Part shown: positions 1-7,538 of the stretch, one piece after another
Layout: each line of letters starts with the position of its first letter
Numbering within the stretch: position 1 is the stretch's first letter
Source: Microcoleus sp036705565
GTDB taxonomy: Bacteria; Cyanobacteriota; Cyanobacteriia; Cyanobacteriales; Microcoleaceae
Assembly: GCA_036705565.1 (NCBI GenBank)
Contig: JAUBUY010000026.1
Direction: 5' to 3' (one strand)
Length of the DNA stretch: 64,000 bases
Notes under the pieces: generated by a model
Databases searched by the model: none
Told to the model about the DNA's origin: nothing
What the model saw: the letters and a program-made list of their open reading frames with translations, nothing else
Position numbers and translations under genes: made by a program

Positions 1-2
1 GA

Positions 3-254
3 TCGGATCGCAGTTTCGACTTGCTCCCCACCGCCCAACTAGGCTTGCAATTTTTGCTGTCCGAGGAAGGCTCGTTTTTGAGACGCCAGCTAATGTTAGC
101 TTTGATTGAGGACGATCGAATCCACACCGAAGAAGTTCGCAGCCTGTGGAACTTAGTCAAGGAAGATTTGCAGCCCAGTCGCCTGTTCAACGTTGCTCTA
201 GGCGCTTTGACGGAGTTTTCCACAGCAGGGGCAGCCGCGCTAACTCGATTTTAA
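3..254 (+). CDS. C-terminal fragment of an upstream gene, probably ABC1/AarF (UbiB-like) kinase family
   Basis: The reading frame is open from the first base of the window and stops with TAA at 252-254, so only about 83 C-terminal residues are visible and the start lies upstream. The tail contains FLLSEEGSFLRRQLMLAL and a segment ending in SLWNLVKEDLQPSRLF. From memory this resembles the end of cyanobacterial ABC1/AarF proteins, atypical kinases linked to quinone biosynthesis or lipid homeostasis. The kinase core is outside the window, so the assignment rests on tail resemblance only. It could equally be an unrelated conserved protein. Confidence 0.55.
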   Translation, partial: SDRSFDLLPTAQLGLQFLLSEEGSFLRRQLMLALIEDDRIHTEEVRSLWNLVKEDLQPSRLFNVALGALTEFSTAGAAALTRF

Positions 255-304
255 TTAGAAGGAAGTTCGGCAACGGATTCGCTCGACGGATGTAACGGAT
301 GTCA

Positions 305-455
305 GGAAGAAGGAAGAGGGAAGAAGGAAGAGGGAAGAAGGAAGAAAAATAATTCTACTCTTGCCAATTCCCAATTCCCAATTCCCAATTCCCAATTCCC
401 AATTCCCAATTCCCCATTCCCAATTCCCAATTCCCAATTCCCCATTCCCCATTTC
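305..455. repeat. Short tandem repeat tract (GGAAGA-type then CCCAATT-type)
   Basis: Two simple arrays lie back to back. At 305-346 there are repeats of AAGGAAGAGGGAAG, and at 364-455 about a dozen copies of the heptamer CCCAATT with a few CCCCATT variants. The bases just before (261-293) match a stretch at 52407-52437, so the whole tract is one of the dispersed intergenic repeats of this genome. A reverse frame through it encodes only repetitive GIGNWE residues and is not a gene. Confidence 0.85.
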
Positions 456-481
456 CAATTACCCAAATTAAGGAATTATTC

Positions 482-856
482 GTGTATTATTTTCCAGAAC
501 CTCCCTATTTTTTAATGTCGGCTGGATTACTAGCAGGTATGGCTTCCGGCGTAGCATTTGAAGCAACTCTCAAACAATCCGTACAACAATGGTCTAAAAA
601 TCGTTCTACTCGCACCTTGGCTAACCTGCCAAGGCTGCAATTGGTCATACCTTTTCTGGGAATGGCGGGCGGTATTTGTGTATTTTTAGCTTCGGGGATG
701 GAGATTTTTGGCTTCCCCAAACTACTTTGTTATGCCCTAGCTTTGCCACTGACGGTACTCACTGGCTGGCTAGTTTGGACTCAGCTAGGTAAGCTTTTGA
801 TCGAGTTAGAACGCGGAGGTTCCCAAGCGCTGGATTTAGATTCTTTTGAACAATGA
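482..856 (+). CDS. Small conserved membrane protein of unknown function
   Basis: A 124-residue protein read from a GTG at 482; an in-frame ATG at 515 (MSAGLLAGMASG) is an equally good start. Two clear hydrophobic spans lie at about residues 53-72 and 80-102, with a weaker one at about 10-25, giving a 2-3 pass membrane protein with an acidic tail ending in LDLDSFEQ. I do not recognise a named family. It follows the ABC1-like fragment in the same direction, 230 bases downstream across a repeat tract, so co-transcription is possible but unproven. A strong inverted repeat follows the stop codon. Confidence 0.6.
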   Translation: MYYFPEPPYFLMSAGLLAGMASGVAFEATLKQSVQQWSKNRSTRTLANLPRLQLVIPFLGMAGGICVFLASGMEIFGFPKLLCYALALPLTVLTGWLVWTQLGKLLIELERGGSQALDLDSFEQ

Positions 857-860
857 AAGT

Positions 861-905
861 TAACTATCAACCTCTTTTTATCAGAAGGAAGGGGGTTGAT
901 AGTTA
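861..905 (+). terminator. Inverted repeat after the small membrane protein gene
   Basis: Perfect 12-base arms TAACTATCAACC (861-872) and GGTTGATAGTTA (894-905) enclose a 21-base loop. It begins 5 bases after the stop at 856, where a terminator is expected. No clear T tract follows, so it could instead be an mRNA-stabilising hairpin. Confidence 0.45.
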
Positions 906-929
906 TCTAGGATTATCCTATTTGATGCT

Positions 930-1041
930 TTTTGAACCGCAGAGAACGCAGAGAACGCAGAGGAAGACAAAGAAGAAGATGACAAGTTAGGCAATAATTT
1001 GTGTAAAATTTTTAAAATCTAAAATCTAAAATCTAAAATCG
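930..1041. repeat. GAACGCAGA tandem repeat and AAAATCT heptamer array
   Basis: At about 932-963 there is the common CCGCAGAGAACGCAGAG motif, repeated in variant form at 43036-43066 and in reverse at about 53353-53385. At 1012-1040 there are four AAAATCT heptamers ending one base before the start codon region of the epimerase, so they sit where its ribosome-binding site would be expected. Confidence 0.8.
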
Positions 1042-1042
1042 A

Positions 1043-1993
1043 ATGAGTATTTTAATTGTTACAGGTGCGGCGGGATTTATTGGCTCTAACTTAGTAGAAA
1101 CTCTTTTAAATCGAGGGGAGACGGTAATTGGTGTTGATGAGTTCAACGATTATTACGATCCGGATCTCAAGCGCAAGAATATTGCACGATTTGAAAAGTA
1201 TCCGGGTTTTGAATTGGTGGAAGGCGATATTTTGTCTCTAAATTGGCGTGGTCTTTTATCTGATGCTAAGGTGATATTTCATCAGGCGGCGCAAGCAGGA
1301 GTTCGTGCTAGCTGGGGCGACGGTTTTCGCAGCTATACGGAACGCAATATTAACAGCACTCAAGTATTGTTAGAAGCGGCTAAAGATGCGCCAAGATTGC
1401 AAAAGTTTGTCTATGCTTCTTCTTCTTCAATTTACGGCAATGCTGAATCTTTTCCCACGAATGAAAATGCTTGTCCGCAGCCGGTTTCTCCCTACGGAAT
1501 TACGAAGTTAGCCGGTGAACGTTTGTGCGGACTTTATTACAAAAATTTTGGCGTTCCGACTACTTCGCTGCGCTATTTTACTGTTTACGGGCCGAGACAG
1601 CGCCCCGATATGGCTTTTCACAAGTTTTTTAAGTCGATTTTGTTTGATGAGGCGATTTCTATTTTCGGCGACGGATTGCAAACGCGGGATTTTACGTTTA
1701 TCAGCGATTGCGTTGCGGCGAATTTAGCGGCGGCTGAGGTTCCTGAAGCTGCGGGGGAAGTTTTTAATATTGGTGGAGGAAGTCGGGTGGTTTTGAAGGA
1801 AGTTATTGATACAATACAAAGGATTGTCGATCGACCTATTCGCATAGATTTTACCGAAGCTGCGAGGGGAGACGCGCGGCACACTAGCGCAGATGTGTCT
1901 AAAGCCAAGAAAATCTTAGGTTATCAGCCGCAGGTTTCTCTAGAAGAAGGATTGAGGCGCGAATGGGAGTGGATTCAGTCTTTGTACAGTTAG
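1043..1993 (+). CDS. NAD-dependent nucleotide-sugar epimerase/dehydratase (UDP-glucuronate 4-epimerase-like)
   Basis: A 316-residue extended short-chain dehydrogenase. The NAD-binding motif GAAGFIG is at residues 8-14, an HQAAQAGVR stretch typical of UDP-glucuronate 4-epimerases at 80-88, the SSSSIYG serine loop at 126-132 and the catalytic YxxxK as YGITK at 151-155. Length fits a complete enzyme. Such enzymes interconvert UDP-sugars for polysaccharide synthesis in the cytoplasm. It ends 3 bases from the stop codon of the convergent transferase-like gene at 1997 and borders the glycosyltransferase island, supporting a role in supplying its sugar donor. The exact substrate (glucuronate/galacturonate versus another UDP-sugar) cannot be read from sequence. 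Confidence 0.85.
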   Translation: MSILIVTGAAGFIGSNLVETLLNRGETVIGVDEFNDYYDPDLKRKNIARFEKYPGFELVEGDILSLNWRGLLSDAKVIFHQAAQAGVRASWGDGFRSYTERNINSTQVLLEAAKDAPRLQKFVYASSSSIYGNAESFPTNENACPQPVSPYGITKLAGERLCGLYYKNFGVPTTSLRYFTVYGPRQRPDMAFHKFFKSILFDEAISIFGDGLQTRDFTFISDCVAANLAAAEVPEAAGEVFNIGGGSRVVLKEVIDTIQRIVDRPIRIDFTEAARGDARHTSADVSKAKKILGYQPQVSLEEGLRREWEWIQSLYS

Positions 1994-1996
1994 ATA

Positions 1997-3019
1997 CTAT
2001 TTATCCCCAAAATTCCGCAACTTAAATTGAACATTATTAAGTTTTCTCATTCCCCAACTTTTGAGATTTCTCCCCAAGCGAACCAACACATTTGGAGGCA
2101 CGAGTTTTGGCTGTGTTTCCGACGAATTCAAATAGCGGTAATGCAGAAATACATCTCGGTAAGGAATCTCCACATCTTCACCAGCACACAAGCGAGTAAA
2201 CTTTGCAGCCGAAATACTCATGTAATGCAAATAAGTAAGCCGCCGTCCTTTATCATATAAAACATCATCTATCACATCAAATTGAGAAGACCAATGATTT
2301 CCCGTTACCTGTTCGGGTTCAGCATATGCAAAGTTGTAAAAAGATATTTTGCTGCGGGCGACTAAATAGTTAAGTAAAGATTGGTCAGCCCCCCGCAAAG
2401 ACATAATTTCCGCCTCTCCTGATGTTAATTTTTCTAAAAATTGAGAGCAATTATTTCGATTTAAAACCCCCGCTTTTGACGCAAACCAACCCGCACAAAA
2501 AGTATGAGATTGCAGTCCGTCAATATTTAAAATTTGAGGTAATTTGGGGGAGGACAAATCAAATATATAATTGAGGTCGGATTTGTATTGAAAATCGTTT
2601 GCTACCCAATCAAAATCATCAAGTTTTTGATAAATATAATCTAGAGAACCCATTAACAGAGTGTCTGCATCAAAATAGATAAATTTATCAAAAGGGCCGT
2701 CGAAACAACATAATTTTCGGTGCATTTCCAAACATTGAACTGGTTCCCAACCTTGAGATTTCCATACTTTTTGAGCTTTTGCATGAGTTTTCCAAACTTG
2801 AGTCGCAAAGTCTTCCCATAAAATGATGGAATCGGTATTTTCAAACAGGGTGACATGAGGACGAGTTGCAATTTCTACTTGCACTTTTTTCATTCTGTCA
2901 TCATAGGGAATGATGCAAACAGGAATATTTTTTGCCCCGTTGACTTCGAGACTGTTCAATAAAGCGACTAAGTGGTCGAAAACAACATCGTTTGCCAGAA
3001 TATAAATGCCATCAGTCAT
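1997..3019 (-). CDS. Glycosyltransferase-like protein, paralogue 1 of 3
   Basis: A 340-residue protein beginning MTDGIYILAND. The N-terminal half has the pattern of a GT-A nucleotide-sugar transferase: a beta-strand with ALLNSLE near residues 19-25, VCIIPYDD at 34-41 and a DxD metal-binding motif (FDADT) at 116-120. It resembles the cyanobacterial Npun_R2821/R2822-type proteins, whose function I do not know from experiment. Two paralogues follow upstream on the same strand (3417-4289 and 4286-5260), sharing the N-terminal GIYxxANDxV signature. The gene is separated from them by a 69-base tandem repeat array with an assembly gap. A role in glycan assembly is inferred from the fold pattern and the neighbours. 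Confidence 0.75.
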   Translation of the reverse strand: MTDGIYILANDVVFDHLVALLNSLEVNGAKNIPVCIIPYDDRMKKVQVEIATRPHVTLFENTDSIILWEDFATQVWKTHAKAQKVWKSQGWEPVQCLEMHRKLCCFDGPFDKFIYFDADTLLMGSLDYIYQKLDDFDWVANDFQYKSDLNYIFDLSSPKLPQILNIDGLQSHTFCAGWFASKAGVLNRNNCSQFLEKLTSGEAEIMSLRGADQSLLNYLVARSKISFYNFAYAEPEQVTGNHWSSQFDVIDDVLYDKGRRLTYLHYMSISAAKFTRLCAGEDVEIPYRDVFLHYRYLNSSETQPKLVPPNVLVRLGRNLKSWGMRKLNNVQFKLRNFGDK

Positions 3020-3020
3020 C

Positions 3021-3054
3021 GGATTTTAGATTTTAGATTTTAGATTTTAGATTG
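3021..3054. repeat. Heptamer array (GATTTTA, reverse of AAAATCT)
   Basis: Four to five copies of the TTTTAGA heptamer lie immediately upstream (on the reverse strand) of the transferase start at 3019. This is the same 7-base family seen at 1012, 16496, 24237, 30335, 33925, 40528 and 53618. Confidence 0.85.
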
Positions 3055-3075
3055 AAGAATTATACTCATTCAAAC

Positions 3076-3390
3076 CTTGTTTGGCATCAAAAACACCACC
3101 AAATTTAGGAATTGTGGAACAGGCATCTTGCCTGTTCTTCCAAGCTTGTTTGGTGTCAAAAACACCACCAAATTTAGGAATTGTGGAACAGGCATCTTGC
3201 CTGTTCTTCCAAGCTTGTTTGGTGTCAAAAACNNNNNNNNNNNNNNNNNNNNNNNNNNNNNNNNNNNNNNNNNNNNNNNNNNNNNNNNNNNNNNNNNNNN
3301 NNNNNNNNNNNNNNNNNNNNNNNNNNNNNNNNACCACCAAATTTATGAATTGTGGAACAGGCATCTTGCCTGTTCTTCCAAGCTTGTTGA
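3076..3390. repeat. 69-base tandem repeats interrupted by an assembly gap
   Basis: At least three units with a 69-base period are visible: two complete before the gap (CACCACC at 3094 and 3163) and one partial after it. Each unit holds the palindromic core AACAGGCATCTTGCCTGTT. The last bases (about 3373-3390, TGATACAACATATGAG) resemble the terminal repeat of the 120-base palindromic elements described at 29094, 40861 and 61629, so the array may be an expanded copy of that family. Confidence 0.8.
3233..3332. other. Assembly gap of 100 N
   Basis: Exactly 100 N characters inside the 69-base tandem array. A round 100 is the usual placeholder for a gap of unknown size, so the true number of repeat units, and anything else between the paralogues at 1997-3019 and 3417-4289, is unknown. 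Confidence 0.99.
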
Positions 3391-3416
3391 TAATGATACA
3401 ACATATGAGTTTATCC

Positions 3417-4289
3417 TCACCTACTGAAAGCCAGAAATATTTTTTGCACTAAATTTGGTTTTTCCTCATTGAGATAACGATAATGTTTCCAAAGTTGCCA
3501 ATAAGGACTACCCGATTTAATCGGTATTCCAGCCCAGTGAATATATTTTAACCTTTTGCCTTTGTCATAAAGAACATAATCTATTTCTTGAAAATGTTTA
3601 GAACCAGCCCAGCTTCCAGGTTCGGTTGCTGAATCTTTAACCAGGTTGCAGCGTTTGGGAATCAGTTTAAGAATGATATAATTTAGTATAGGTTGATCGG
3701 TGACATTTTGAGTAAAGTCAAAATATTCTCGATGCTGCGAACATTCTTGCAAAATTTCATACATTTGCGATTCTGTAATCGTTCCTTTTCTCGAAGCCCA
3801 AAAGCCGCTGTTGAATACATCTTGAAGCTGTGAGTCTGTAAAGATATTTTGTTCTTTTACAGCGGGTGAAAATACATTTCGCAGTTTTTCGCTGAGGTGG
3901 TGATAGTCGCAGCAAAAAAAGTCTACTTCTGATAGTTTGTTTAAGTTGGCTGCGATATCTTCAAAGACGATGATATCGGTATCGATGTACAGAAATTCGT
4001 CAAGGGGGCCAAACCAGGCGGCGAGTTTTCGCATTTTGTTGGGGAGGGCTAAAAAGTTGCGATCGAACATTTGGCCAATTTCTCTGGTAAACTGTTCCAC
4101 AAACTCCAGATTTGGGAACAATTGCACACCGTGGAGACTGCTGAGTGCGGCTGCGACTTGCTGATAATTGTCGTCGAAGGGAATCAGAAAAACAGGTACT
4201 TGACAATTGTACAGACGTATGCTGTTTAAAAGGGCGATCGCACTTTCGATCACCTTATCATTCGCCACAATATAAATACCGCGATTCAT
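3417..4289 (-). CDS. Glycosyltransferase-like protein, paralogue 2 of 3
   Basis: A 290-residue protein starting MNRGIYIVANDKV, with VFLIPFDD at 33-40 and a DTD metal-binding motif (YIDTDIIVF) at 103-105. Family and layout match the genes on either side. Its ATG overlaps the TGA of the upstream paralogue (ATGA at 4286-4289), a classic sign of translational coupling. It is the shortest of the three, lacking some of the C-terminal region of its siblings. Function is inferred to be sugar transfer onto a glycan; donor and acceptor are unknown. Confidence 0.75.
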   Translation of the reverse strand: MNRGIYIVANDKVIESAIALLNSIRLYNCQVPVFLIPFDDNYQQVAAALSSLHGVQLFPNLEFVEQFTREIGQMFDRNFLALPNKMRKLAAWFGPLDEFLYIDTDIIVFEDIAANLNKLSEVDFFCCDYHHLSEKLRNVFSPAVKEQNIFTDSQLQDVFNSGFWASRKGTITESQMYEILQECSQHREYFDFTQNVTDQPILNYIILKLIPKRCNLVKDSATEPGSWAGSKHFQEIDYVLYDKGKRLKYIHWAGIPIKSGSPYWQLWKHYRYLNEEKPNLVQKIFLAFSR

Positions 4290-5260
4290 ACATTTATCCT
4301 CAACCTTCTCAATACCCTGGTTAACAAATTCGCCCCAGAAATCTCAGTATAAGACTTTGGCGGTTGGGCAAAAATCGGCCGCTTTTCCGGTTCCCGGAGA
4401 TAGCGGTAATGCAGGAACAAATCGCGATAGGGAAACCCAATATTTTCGCCCGCACAAACTCTCCGAATTAAATCCGGCTGCACGCCAATATAATGAATGT
4501 AAGTAAGTCGGTTTCCCTTATCGTACAAAATCCGATCGCGCTCTTCAAAATGTTTGGAAGTGACGCTGCACCCGGTTTTTTCGCCATCGGGGAGGCTATA
4601 AGCAAAATTATAGCTATTCATCCCCGTTTTCATCACCATATAATTGAGCAACGGCTGTTCTCCCGCACCTTCATAGAGAATTTCTGCCTCGCCCGATTGC
4701 AGTTGAGCTAACAGCCATTCCCTAGTATCTTGCTCAAACAATCCTTGCTTGCTGGCGTAAAATCCAGAACAAAATATTTCCGAGTCTATCCGATTTTGCT
4801 CAAAAACTTCGAGCAGTTTTGGTGACTGAATATTGTATACTTTAGTTGAATCGCGAAATTGAAAATCATAAACCACAAAATCCGATTCCTCTAACTTATG
4901 AAAAACCGCCTCAAGGGAATTCATCACCAAAGTATCCGCATCCATATAGATAAACTTTTCAAACGGGCCGTCGAAAGCGCAAAAGCGCCGGTGTGCGCCG
5001 TAAAGCCGGAATTTTTTGCGGTTCAAACGCTCTGGTGCGGCTGCTTGCATGAATTTGTCCCATCGCTGAATTGAGGCGCTATCTTCATAAATAAAGACGT
5101 TGGAACGGTTCACAATTTCAGCTTTGATTTGCTGTATCTGGTCGTCGAAAGGATAAATACAGACAGAAGTATTTGAGCCTAAGATAACTTCAATACTGTT
5201 GAGCAAGGCAATTAGTTGGTCGTAAACTGTGTCGTTGGCTAGGGTGCAAATTCCGTTCAT
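4286..5260 (-). CDS. Glycosyltransferase-like protein, paralogue 3 of 3
   Basis: A 324-residue protein starting MNGICTLANDTVYD, with ALLNSIE at 18-24, YPFDD at 36-40 and the metal-binding DADT at 107-110. It is closer to paralogue 1 than to paralogue 2: both share RxFCxFDGPFxKFIYxDADTL around the DxD motif and similar lengths. It is first of the coupled pair and overlaps paralogue 2 by 4 bases. Upstream (5267-5286) is a small AGTCCGC...GCGGACT hairpin repeat. Confidence 0.75.
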   Translation of the reverse strand: MNGICTLANDTVYDQLIALLNSIEVILGSNTSVCIYPFDDQIQQIKAEIVNRSNVFIYEDSASIQRWDKFMQAAAPERLNRKKFRLYGAHRRFCAFDGPFEKFIYMDADTLVMNSLEAVFHKLEESDFVVYDFQFRDSTKVYNIQSPKLLEVFEQNRIDSEIFCSGFYASKQGLFEQDTREWLLAQLQSGEAEILYEGAGEQPLLNYMVMKTGMNSYNFAYSLPDGEKTGCSVTSKHFEERDRILYDKGNRLTYIHYIGVQPDLIRRVCAGENIGFPYRDLFLHYRYLREPEKRPIFAQPPKSYTEISGANLLTRVLRRLRINV

Positions 5261-5266
5261 ATCTAT

Positions 5267-5286
5267 TAGTCCGCGAAGGCGGACTT
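5267..5286. repeat. Small palindrome AGTCCGC-GAAG-GCGGACT
   Basis: A short perfect inverted repeat with a GAAG loop between two reverse-strand genes. It could act as a weak terminator for the FGE-fold gene or be a dispersed repeat. Confidence 0.5.
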
Positions 5287-5356
5287 GGTTTATGTAGTTG
5301 CGGTGTCCACCGCCGAACCATTTAGTAAAATGGTAGAGAAGTGCGATCGGGGAAGA

Positions 5357-6433
5357 CTAAAGCATAGAACCGAAAACCAGAGCGACGCGAAAACCGATGT
5401 AATATTGGCGGTTGCCCGTCGAGTCCCTGACACGATAGGCACTGCGGCAACTGAACGCAGGGCTGTGCAAGGAACCACCACGCTGCATTCGGTATTCAGA
5501 TGTGCCAGTTTCCCAGGAACTTCCGTCAGTTGGTGCCCCGTTATAGTTTTCGTGCCATCTATCACTGCACCACTCCCAAACCTGACCGTGGAGGTCGTAA
5601 AGTCCAAAGGCATTGGGGAGACAACCCCCGACATAAGTTGTGTGTCTGCGATATCGGACTAATTCCGGGGTAATAGTTTCCCCAAAATGAAATGGGGTTG
5701 TCGTACCCGCACGACAGGCATATTCCCATTCTGCTTCACTCAGGAGGCGATATTTTTTCCCGGTTTTTTGCGAGAGTTGGCCACAGAATTCCACTGCCAT
5801 ATCCCACGATACTTTTTCTACAGGACGTTTTTCACCTTGAAACCATGATAATGATGATGGGTTGTTTCCCATCACTGCTTGCCACTGTGCTTGGGTGAGA
5901 GGGTATTTGCCTGCAAAAAAAGCGGGTACTGTTACTTGATGCTGCGGACTTTCACAACTGTCTCTACCTTCTTCTGTTGCTGGCGAGCCCATCATAAATG
6001 TACCCCCGGGAATATAAACCATTTCCAGCACCACTTCGTTCCCTAAGTCTTCAGGAAAGAAATGAGCATAATGACGGCGACGACTGTTTTCTTTTCCTTT
6101 AGCATCAACTGTTATCACATCAAAGTCAAAAGTAGGCAAATATTTTTGGAACTGCTCTTTTAGATTTGGTTCATCTCTATCTTTCAGCAGCGAATAGGCT
6201 GCAAACTTCACCTGCATTGATTCATCTTGCAGCGCCCCAATTATTAAATCTAAACCTGCGCGCCCATGTCTGAGTGCTTCAGACAGTGCAGAAATTTTCA
6301 CCTCGACAATCGGTGAAGCCAAACGACTCTTAACGCCGGGAATCCCGCCTAAGACAGCAGCACCGAGGGGGGGAGGATTTTGACCGCCGAGTACGGCATC
6401 GTATTCTCTGGGTTGATTTTGGTTTTCTGTCAT
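5357..6433 (-). CDS. FGE-sulfatase (C-type-lectin-fold) protein with an N-terminal AVLGG/HEAT-like module; possible DGR target
   Basis: 358 residues. Residues 1-90 form a module (YDAVLGGQ 11-18, AAVLGG 25-30, AGLDLII 59-65, AAY 78-80) that aligns without gaps to the start of the WD40 protein at 36138; I count about 59 identities in 89. Residues 137-352 are a formylglycine-generating-enzyme/SUMF1-like domain: IPGGTFMMGS 141-150, YRLLSEAEWEYACRAG 228-243, GLYDLHGQVWEWC 277-289, then RGGS 318-321, CRSA 329-332 and IGFRVA 346-351. The Asn-rich positions usual between RGGSW and IGFR are replaced by varied residues, as in diversity-generating retroelement variable regions. No reverse transcriptase or template repeat is in the window, so that is inference. 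It probably acts as a ligand-binding rather than sulfatase-activating protein. It sits inside the glycosyltransferase run, 11 bases downstream of the GT10 gene. Confidence 0.8.
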   Translation of the reverse strand: MTENQNQPREYDAVLGGQNPPPLGAAVLGGIPGVKSRLASPIVEVKISALSEALRHGRAGLDLIIGALQDESMQVKFAAYSLLKDRDEPNLKEQFQKYLPTFDFDVITVDAKGKENSRRRHYAHFFPEDLGNEVVLEMVYIPGGTFMMGSPATEEGRDSCESPQHQVTVPAFFAGKYPLTQAQWQAVMGNNPSSLSWFQGEKRPVEKVSWDMAVEFCGQLSQKTGKKYRLLSEAEWEYACRAGTTTPFHFGETITPELVRYRRHTTYVGGCLPNAFGLYDLHGQVWEWCSDRWHENYNGAPTDGSSWETGTSEYRMQRGGSLHSPAFSCRSAYRVRDSTGNRQYYIGFRVALVFGSML

Positions 6434-6444
6434 TGCGCTATTTC

Positions 6445-7395
6445 CTAAGATGCAAACTTAGACAGCCAATTGAGCAAGTTCAATTCATGGAGAATGATTT
6501 GTCTGGCTTCGGCAATTTTTTCCCTCGCTTCATGCCAATAATCCGGCGTAGCAACAACCTCTTTAATAAATTCTACTCCTTTCTCATCCAAACTCGGCAG
6601 CCGCAGGAAACTCCCTGCAGGCAACAATTTATCGGCCGCCGAACCGCCGTAATAAATTGGCAAACACCAAGCTAACAAAGCATCCCAAAGCTTCTCGCTG
6701 ACATACCAATCATTTTCGGCATAATTTTCAATAGCTAAGTTGTAATAGTATGGTGCGACGGCGTGCCATTTATTGTTTACAGTGCCGTTTCCACGCGCCC
6801 AAGTTGGCAAGTTTCGCCCGTAAAGGTCAAAATCTAATTCTCGTTCTTGCAGCAATTTGATAAAATCTAATCTCTGGCGGTGATTGGCGCTGCGGCTAAC
6901 ACCTGAAGTAATCCAAGAACAGGATTTAGTTTTCGGCAGCGCAGGCATTTCATTCAGTTCTCGAAACGAGTTAGAGTGATACCAAATCGCGGGCATATAA
7001 TCTGGTTTTGGTGCGAAATTGTCTGGCCCGGAAACGTAACCGCAATAAAGTTTTGCTTGTTCGTAGTTGGCTTTGGTAATTTCAATAACTTCGGGTAATG
7101 GCGGCTCGCGGATCAGGTAAATTATGCGTTCTTTGGGGACACCGCGCAATTTGTCTCGAATGTCATTTTCTGGATTTTTGGGGCTTGGACGGCGAATTTT
7201 GTCGAGCCATGACTGCTTTTTGGGCGGCTTGGGAAAGTCGAATTGATACATGAGTAGAAAGTCTGGTTCTGGGTGGTTGGCTAGCATTTGAATGTTGCCC
7301 CATTTGCCGAAGTTTTGGGGGGTTTGTTGCCACAGCCAGTCGCTTTGATTCATGCCTGGGTAGGTGGTGATTGTGCCGATGATTTTTGGGTTCAT
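6445..7395 (-). CDS. Glycosyltransferase family 10 (alpha-fucosyltransferase-like)
   Basis: A 316-residue protein whose C-terminal half carries the GT10 signature: YNLAIENYAENDWYVSEKLW followed by DALLAWCLPIYYGG and then a serine/leucine-rich stretch. In this family the conserved (Y/F)VxEK segment binds the GDP-sugar donor, commonly GDP-fucose. No signal peptide or membrane anchor is obvious, so it likely works in the cytoplasm on a lipid-linked or soluble acceptor. It lies between a GT4-like gene and the FGE-fold gene on the same strand, within the glycan island. No GDP-fucose synthesis genes are in the window. Confidence 0.8.
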   Translation of the reverse strand: MNPKIIGTITTYPGMNQSDWLWQQTPQNFGKWGNIQMLANHPEPDFLLMYQFDFPKPPKKQSWLDKIRRPSPKNPENDIRDKLRGVPKERIIYLIREPPLPEVIEITKANYEQAKLYCGYVSGPDNFAPKPDYMPAIWYHSNSFRELNEMPALPKTKSCSWITSGVSRSANHRQRLDFIKLLQERELDFDLYGRNLPTWARGNGTVNNKWHAVAPYYYNLAIENYAENDWYVSEKLWDALLAWCLPIYYGGSAADKLLPAGSFLRLPSLDEKGVEFIKEVVATPDYWHEAREKIAEARQIILHELNLLNWLSKFAS

Positions 7396-7407
7396 AATTA
7401 GTCGTAT

Positions 7408-7538
7408 GTAGGGTGCGTCAGCTTGGGTGATTTTCGCAATAATTGATAATTTAAAAGCTGACGCACCGCACAGTTAATGGTGCGTCAGTTTTGATAATTT
7501 TATCAATTGTCTGTCGCCTGCGGACTGACGCACCCTAC
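7408..7538. repeat. Inverted repeat GTAGGGTGCGTCAG / CTGACGCACCCTAC
   Basis: Fourteen-base arms at 7408-7421 and 7525-7538, with further internal TGCGTCAG copies in both orientations (about 7451-7489). The right arm lies inside the 3' end of the neighbouring transferase gene and supplies its last residues. The shape is that of a small non-autonomous palindromic element. Confidence 0.75.

Noticed and set aside
255..458. Reverse-strand frame rich in GIGNWE repeats
   Set aside because: Translation of a heptamer DNA repeat; composition is unlike protein and no start signal exists.
3077..3452. Reading frames across the 69-base repeats and the N gap
   Set aside because: They translate a palindromic repeat (GTGILPVLPSLFG) through unknown bases and have no gene features.
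5285..5662. Forward 125-codon frame opposite the FGE gene
   Set aside because: It is the antisense shadow of the FGE domain's conserved C-terminal region.
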